The position numbers and the translations under genes were made by a program. From positions 27,059 to 61,843 of the forward strand of contig JAGIAI010000051.1 of assembly GCA_017744935.1 (NCBI GenBank): a DNA stretch of 34,785 bases, in the 5' to 3' direction. This DNA comes from Variovorax sp. (GTDB lineage: Bacteria > Pseudomonadota > Gammaproteobacteria > Burkholderiales > Burkholderiaceae_C). Position 1 is the first letter of the stretch, and each line of letters begins with the position of its first letter. The notes under the pieces were generated by a model. It ran no database searches. It worked only from the letters and a program-made list of their open reading frames with translations, and was not told where the DNA came from. Of this stretch, positions 30,930 through 34,785 are shown piece after piece.

Positions 30930-32018
30930 ATGAGCAAATCCCTGCGTCTGTCCGAAAAGTGGTTTCGCCGCGGCCTCTGGGTCGTGGCGGTGATCTTCGC
31001 GAGCTTCCTGATCGGGCTGGGCAGCACCATCGTCGGCGACCTGCCACGGGTCGAGCACCGGATCGAGATGGACGATTTCATCGATCGCGCCGCTGCCGAT
31101 CCGCTGCGCAACACGGTGCGCGACGCGGAGCGAGTCGAGCAGGAGGCGGTGCGCGATCGCGAGCAGGCCGACCTCAAGCTGGTCGCCGCGCGACAGGCCA
31201 GCCGTGCGGCGCGGGAAACTTTCTCGAACTGGCTCGCCACCCGCCACGCGACGGCGCAGCCGGACCAGGACACCGAGCTCATCGCGCGCACGAAGGCGCT
31301 CGATGCCCTCAAGCAAAAGGAGGACGAGGCCGAGCGGGCCGTCGGCGCGCAGCGCCAAATCGCGCTTGATGCGCGGCAAGCGCGCCAGCGCGCTGCGGAA
31401 CAACTCGCGAAGCTGGAGGACGACGCGCGCACACGCATGGATGCGGAGAATCGCCGCGTCGAGCTGCGCGTCTTCCTCTATCGCCTCGCGCTCACGCTGC
31501 CGTTGCTGGTGATCGCGGGCTGGCTCTTCGCGAAGAAGCGCAAGAGCACCTGGTGGCCCTTCGTCTGGGGCTTCATCTTCTTCGCGCTGTTCGCTTTCTT
31601 CGTCGAACTCGTTCCCTATCTGCCGAGCTATGGCGGCTATGTGCGCTACGCGGTGGGCATCCTGATCACGGTGCTGGTGGGGCGCTACGCGATCGTCGCG
31701 CTCAACCGCTACCTCGAGCGCCAGAAGGCTGCGGAATCACAGCCCGATACGGTGCGCCGCAACGAGCTGAGCTACGACACTGCGCTCGCACGGCTCGCCA
31801 AGGGCGTGTGCCCTGGCTGCGAGCGGCCAGTGGATCTGAAGAACACCGAGATCGACTTCTGCCCGCACTGTGGCATCGGTCTCTTCGACCACTGCCACGC
31901 CTGCAAAACGCGCAAGAGCGCCTTCGCACGCTTCTGCCATGCCTGCGGAGCAGGCGCGATGGCGGCCGCGTCGCGCGATCCGTCGTTGCCTCAGGTCCAG
32001 CCCGCGTCCACCACGTAG
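30930..32018 (+). CDS. Membrane protein with coiled coil and C-terminal zinc ribbons
   Basis: A 362-residue protein. One helix lies at about 14-36. A long charged coiled coil follows (about 55-178, Arg/Glu/Ala-rich), then about three helices (about 180-265), then a soluble tail with four CxxC knuckles: C294/C297, C311/C314, C322/C325 and C336/C339. These fit two double zinc ribbons. The likely topology puts the coiled coil in the periplasm and the zinc ribbons in the cytosol. GAAAAGGA precedes the ATG, 34 bases after the DUF2145 gene, making it the last gene of the cassette. I do not recognise a function. The last 28 bases overlap the convergent SDR gene. Confidence 0.75.
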   Translation: MSKSLRLSEKWFRRGLWVVAVIFASFLIGLGSTIVGDLPRVEHRIEMDDFIDRAAADPLRNTVRDAERVEQEAVRDREQADLKLVAARQASRAARETFSNWLATRHATAQPDQDTELIARTKALDALKQKEDEAERAVGAQRQIALDARQARQRAAEQLAKLEDDARTRMDAENRRVELRVFLYRLALTLPLLVIAGWLFAKKRKSTWWPFVWGFIFFALFAFFVELVPYLPSYGGYVRYAVGILITVLVGRYAIVALNRYLERQKAAESQPDTVRRNELSYDTALARLAKGVCPGCERPVDLKNTEIDFCPHCGIGLFDHCHACKTRKSAFARFCHACGAGAMAAASRDPSLPQVQPASTT

Positions 32019-32770
32019 TCCTGCGCGGTGCACATCTTTGAATCGTCGGCGGCGAGGAACAGCGCCATCGCGGCGATGTCCTCCGCCATGACGCGGCCGG
32101 GCAGGCACTGCGCGGCATCGATCTCGGCGTGGGACTCGGGCTTGACCCACAGCTTGAGTTGCCGCTCGGTCATCACCCAGCCCGGGACCAGCGAGTTGAC
32201 GCGGATGTTCTGCTTTCCGAGGTCGCGTGCCAGCGCTCGCGTCAGCCCGCGCGCGGCCGACTTGCACGCCTGGTAGACCGGGTAGCCGCGGCCCTTGATC
32301 ATCCAGCTCACCGAGCCGAAGTTGATGATCGAACCGCCGCCGGATGCGCGCATGTCCTCTGCCACAGCCTGTGCCGCAAAGAACTGGTGCTTGAAGTTGA
32401 TCGCGGCGAGCCGGTCGAAGTCCTCGCTGGTGACGTCTTCCATCTCGTGCCGGCGGTCGTTCGCGGCGTTGTTGAGCAGCACGCGGATCGGGCCGAACTG
32501 CGCGCGCACCGCGGCGATGGTGGCCTGCAACGCGGACACGTCCGTGACGTCGCACTGAACGAAGAGCGGCGGGTTCTCGCCGCCCAGCGTAGTGGCCAGC
32601 GCGCGGCCAGCATCCACGTCGATGTCGCAGAACCCCACGCGCGCGCCTTGCGCGTGGAAAGCCCGCACGAGCGCTTCCCCGATCCCCGTCGCGCCGCCCG
32701 AGATGAACACGGTGCGGCCCTTCAGGGACGGATAACGGGCCGAGGGCGCGGGAGAGGTCGATTCGGTCAT
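31991..32770 (-). CDS. SDR oxidoreductase, D-xylose 1-dehydrogenase-like
   Basis: A 259-residue classical short-chain dehydrogenase. The cofactor motif GGATGIG (25-31) is followed by CDIDVD, whose acidic residue favours NAD+. NNAAN lies at 100-104, the catalytic Ser153 is in INFGSVSW, and Y166/K170 are in YQACK. The YPSLKGR start, NDRRHEMEDVT, AAQCLPGR, and a C-terminal DYVVDAGWT match the Caulobacter D-xylose 1-dehydrogenase type closely. It probably oxidises an aldose to its lactone. It diverges from aldose 1-epimerase, which would supply the correct sugar anomer, supporting a sugar role. A leader hairpin lies at 32794-32813. It converges on the zinc-ribbon gene with a 28-base overlap. Confidence 0.87.
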   Translation of the reverse strand: MTESTSPAPSARYPSLKGRTVFISGGATGIGEALVRAFHAQGARVGFCDIDVDAGRALATTLGGENPPLFVQCDVTDVSALQATIAAVRAQFGPIRVLLNNAANDRRHEMEDVTSEDFDRLAAINFKHQFFAAQAVAEDMRASGGGSIINFGSVSWMIKGRGYPVYQACKSAARGLTRALARDLGKQNIRVNSLVPGWVMTERQLKLWVKPESHAEIDAAQCLPGRVMAEDIAAMALFLAADDSKMCTAQDYVVDAGWT

Positions 32771-32793
32771 GTCGGAGTTCCCATGAAAGATCA

Positions 32794-32813
32794 GCCCGGA
32801 CGAAGAGCCGGGC
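32794..32813 (-). promoter_or_regulatory. Leader hairpin of the SDR gene
   Basis: GCCCGG and CCGGGC form 6-base arms around an 8-base loop, about 24 bases upstream of the SDR start codon in the 128-base gap shared with the epimerase gene. It may affect message stability or be a protein site; no further support is seen. Confidence 0.25.
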
Positions 32814-32898
32814 TTGGGCGATTTTGACGCGCGGTGGTGTTGCGTGCCACCCGTGTGAACGAGAATGCCGCGATCACAGCGAACCGTGGTGCGATTCG

Positions 32899-33819
32899 AT
32901 GAACGACAACGAGACAGATCGTGTTCGGCTTGAAGCGGGCGCATTGCGCCTTGAGTTGGCGCCGGCGCTCGGCGGCGCGGTCACCGCGCTCTACGACGTC
33001 GAGGGCGGCGCTCGCTTCGACTGGCTTCGGCCGGCGACCGACGAGGCGCTGGCGCGGCGCGATCTCTTCGCGATGGCAAGCTTTCCGCTTCTACCCTGGT
33101 GCAACCGCATCCGCGAGGGACGCGCGCGTTTCGAAGGGCGCGAAATTGCGATTCGTGCGGGGCATCCTGCCAGCCCGTCGGGCAAGCATCCGCTGCACGG
33201 CATCGGCTGGATGCGGGCGTGGCGCGTTGCACAGGCATCGGCGACACAGGCCCGGCTCGAACTCGACGTCGATGCCGATTCGCAATGGCCGTGGCGATTC
33301 GAGGCCTCGCAAACGTTTGAACTGGACTCCACCGGGCTTCGCTGCACGGTCACGCTGACCAACCGCGATAGCGTGCCCATGCCGGGCGGCATTGGACATC
33401 ACCCTTACTTTCCGCATCGCGCCGGCACGCAACTTCAGACCGCGACTTCGGCCATGTGGCGCGGTGATGCGGAAGTCATGCCGGTAGCACTGGAGCCCAC
33501 CCCAGAGGTGGCGCAATTGCGCGATGGGGTGCTCCTGTCCGGACTCGACCTGGACAACAACTTCTCGGGCTGGCAGCACACCGCGCGCATCGACTGGCCG
33601 GGCTCGTCGCGCGCGCTGGTCATGTCGGCTGAGCCACCGCTCGATTTCTTCGTGCTGTACTGCCCGAGCGGCGCTGATCATTTCTGCGCCGAGCCGGTGA
33701 GCCAGTGCACTGACGCGATCAACCTTGCGGACCGCTACGGCGCCGCTGAAATCGGCGGTGCCGTGTTGGCGCCAGGCCAGACCCTCACGGGCACCTGGGC
33801 CCTGCGCTCGGTGCGCTAG
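32899..33819 (+). CDS. Aldose 1-epimerase (galactose mutarotase-like)
   Basis: A 306-residue beta-sandwich enzyme that interconverts alpha and beta anomers of sugars. Marks include LAPALGGAVTALYD at the start, FPLLPWCNRIREGRARF (the conserved NR pair), HPLHGIGWMRAW (first active-site His), GIGHHPYFP (second His pair) and FCAEPVSQCTDAIN (conserved Glu). The order and spacing are normal for the family. The ATG at 32899 is chosen because the fold starts soon after; a longer reading to 32824 runs into the leader of the divergent SDR gene. It probably works with that SDR in aldose oxidation. Its stop codon shares the sequence CTAG with the tgt stop. Confidence 0.88.
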   Translation: MNDNETDRVRLEAGALRLELAPALGGAVTALYDVEGGARFDWLRPATDEALARRDLFAMASFPLLPWCNRIREGRARFEGREIAIRAGHPASPSGKHPLHGIGWMRAWRVAQASATQARLELDVDADSQWPWRFEASQTFELDSTGLRCTVTLTNRDSVPMPGGIGHHPYFPHRAGTQLQTATSAMWRGDAEVMPVALEPTPEVAQLRDGVLLSGLDLDNNFSGWQHTARIDWPGSSRALVMSAEPPLDFFVLYCPSGADHFCAEPVSQCTDAINLADRYGAAEIGGAVLAPGQTLTGTWALRSVR

Positions 33820-34785
33820 ACACCGCGTGCGCGGTCCGCCTTGAACTGCGCGCGGAACTCGCTGAAGCGACCCGCGTCGAGCGCCTCGCGGATCTCGCGC
33901 ATCAGGTTCAGGTAGTAGTGCAGGTTGTGGATGGTCGTGAGCATCGGCCCGAGCATCTCGCCGCAACGATCCAGGTGATGCAGATAGGCGCGGCTGAAGC
34001 CGTCGCGCCCACCTTCGTTCCACGACACGCCCGATGAACCTGCACAGGCATGGCAGGTGCAGCTCGGATCGATTGGCTGCGGATCGTTCTTGTGACGCGC
34101 GTTGCGCATCTTGAGGTCACCGTAGCGCGAGAACAGAGTGCCGTTGCGCGCGTTGCGCGTGGGCATCACGCAGTCGAACATGTCGACGCCTTGCGCCACG
34201 CCTTCAACGAGGTCCTCGGGCGTGCCGACACCCATCAGGTAGCGCGGCTTGTGCGCCGGCAGCCGATGCGGCGTGTGGGCCATGATGCGCAGCATCTCGT
34301 CCTTGGGCTCGCCGACGCTGACGCCGCCGATCGCGTAGCCGGGGAAGTCCATCTCGACCAGCTTCGCGAGGGATTCTTCCCGCAGGTTCTCGAACATGCC
34401 GCCCTGCACGATGCCGAAGAGCGCATTGGGGTTCGAAAGGCGTGCGAACTCGTGCTGGCAGCGCAGCGCCCAGCGCAGGCTCAGTTCCATTGACTTGCGC
34501 GCCTCGGCTTCGGTGGTGATGTGGCCCTGGGTTTCGTAAGGCGTGCACTCGTCGAACTGCATGACGATGTCGCTGTTGAGGATGGTCTGGATCTGCATCG
34601 AGACCTCCGGCGTGAGAAAGAGCTTGTCGCCATTGACCGGCGACGCGAACTTCACGCCTTCTTCGCTGATCTTGCGCATGGCGCCGAGCGACCAGACCTG
34701 GAAGCCGCCCGAGTCGGTGAGGATGGGCTTGTTCCACTTCTCGAACTGGTGCAGGCCGCCGAAGCTCGACATCACGTCGAGCCCC
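33816..34785 (-). CDS. tgt: Queuine tRNA-ribosyltransferase, N-terminal part cut by window edge
   Basis: Exchanges guanine-34 for preQ1 in tRNAs with GUN anticodons. The visible 323 codons cover most of the enzyme. They begin within GLDVMSSFGG, then PILTDSGGFQVWSLG (substrate-pocket Asp), GIVQGGMF, GYAIGGVSVGEP, and MFDCVMPTRNARNG, which carries the catalytic nucleophile Asp. SCTCHAC with a later His in HNLHYYLNLM forms the zinc site. The C-terminus is complete; the first ~60 residues lie beyond base 34785. It is convergent with the epimerase gene, sharing a 4-base CTAG that supplies both TAG stops. Confidence 0.96.
   Translation of the reverse strand, partial: GLDVMSSFGGLHQFEKWNKPILTDSGGFQVWSLGAMRKISEEGVKFASPVNGDKLFLTPEVSMQIQTILNSDIVMQFDECTPYETQGHITTEAEARKSMELSLRWALRCQHEFARLSNPNALFGIVQGGMFENLREESLAKLVEMDFPGYAIGGVSVGEPKDEMLRIMAHTPHRLPAHKPRYLMGVGTPEDLVEGVAQGVDMFDCVMPTRNARNGTLFSRYGDLKMRNARHKNDPQPIDPSCTCHACAGSSGVSWNEGGRDGFSRAYLHHLDRCGEMLGPMLTTIHNLHYYLNLMREIREALDAGRFSEFRAQFKADRARGV

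Noticed and set aside
1..34785. CRISPR arrays, tRNA/rRNA genes, transposons, prophage
   Set aside because: No regularly spaced repeats, tRNA-like cloverleaf, transposase, integrase or phage structural gene was seen on reading both strands.

Overview
The window is high-GC, tightly packed chromosomal DNA from a betaproteobacterium. The family Comamonadaceae (Variovorax or a close relative) is the best guess. This rests on recognised families: a DUF3567 protein, a Bug-type periplasmic solute-binding protein, a PhaM granule protein, glycine riboswitches upstream of dadA-type genes, and an intergenic stem-loop repeat of a kind I remember from this family. No rRNA, tRNA, insertion sequence, phage gene or CRISPR array was found. 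Both ends cut genes: purU on the left and tgt on the right.

Left part (1-8990): purU (partial) diverges from an omega-amino acid:pyruvate aminotransferase. A ChaN-like lipoprotein, a DUF3567 protein and an AI-2E-family membrane protein follow on the minus strand. Next come a NicC-like flavin monooxygenase with a divergent AraC regulator, a proline-rich DUF3108 protein, and a fumarylacetoacetate hydrolase-family enzyme.

Centre-left (8992-13879): the standout gene encodes a TIR-like NADase domain fused to what looks like a prokaryotic STING domain (Cap12 type, a CBASS antiphage effector). No CD-NTase/cyclase gene lies anywhere in the window. It sits directly downstream of a LuxR regulator. That regulator diverges from a second aromatic-hydroxylase operon (MhpA-like flavoprotein, DUF2783 protein, Bug solute-binding protein).

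Centre (14031-21456): a VOC-fold protein and an exported YwqK/MORN-like protein form a coupled minus-strand pair. A copper-type cluster follows (DUF2946 protein, TonB-dependent receptor, YcnI-PCuAC fusion), then PhaM and a FIST sensory protein.

Centre-right (21417-25339): two dadA-type oxidoreductase genes each follow their own tandem glycine riboswitch, so the whole riboswitch-gene unit appears duplicated. The second copy has diverged in both the RNA and the enzyme. An XRE-type regulator with a near-perfect palindrome at its start lies upstream.

Right part (25465-34785): a CREST/ceramidase-like membrane protein is followed by an LplT-PlsC fusion and a PAP2 phosphatase, which suggests a lipid-metabolism run. 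Then comes an uncharacterised four-gene cassette: YiaAB, a Val/Ala-rich exported protein, a DUF2145 protein and a coiled-coil/zinc-ribbon membrane protein. The window ends with a xylose-dehydrogenase-like SDR divergent from an aldose 1-epimerase, and tgt.
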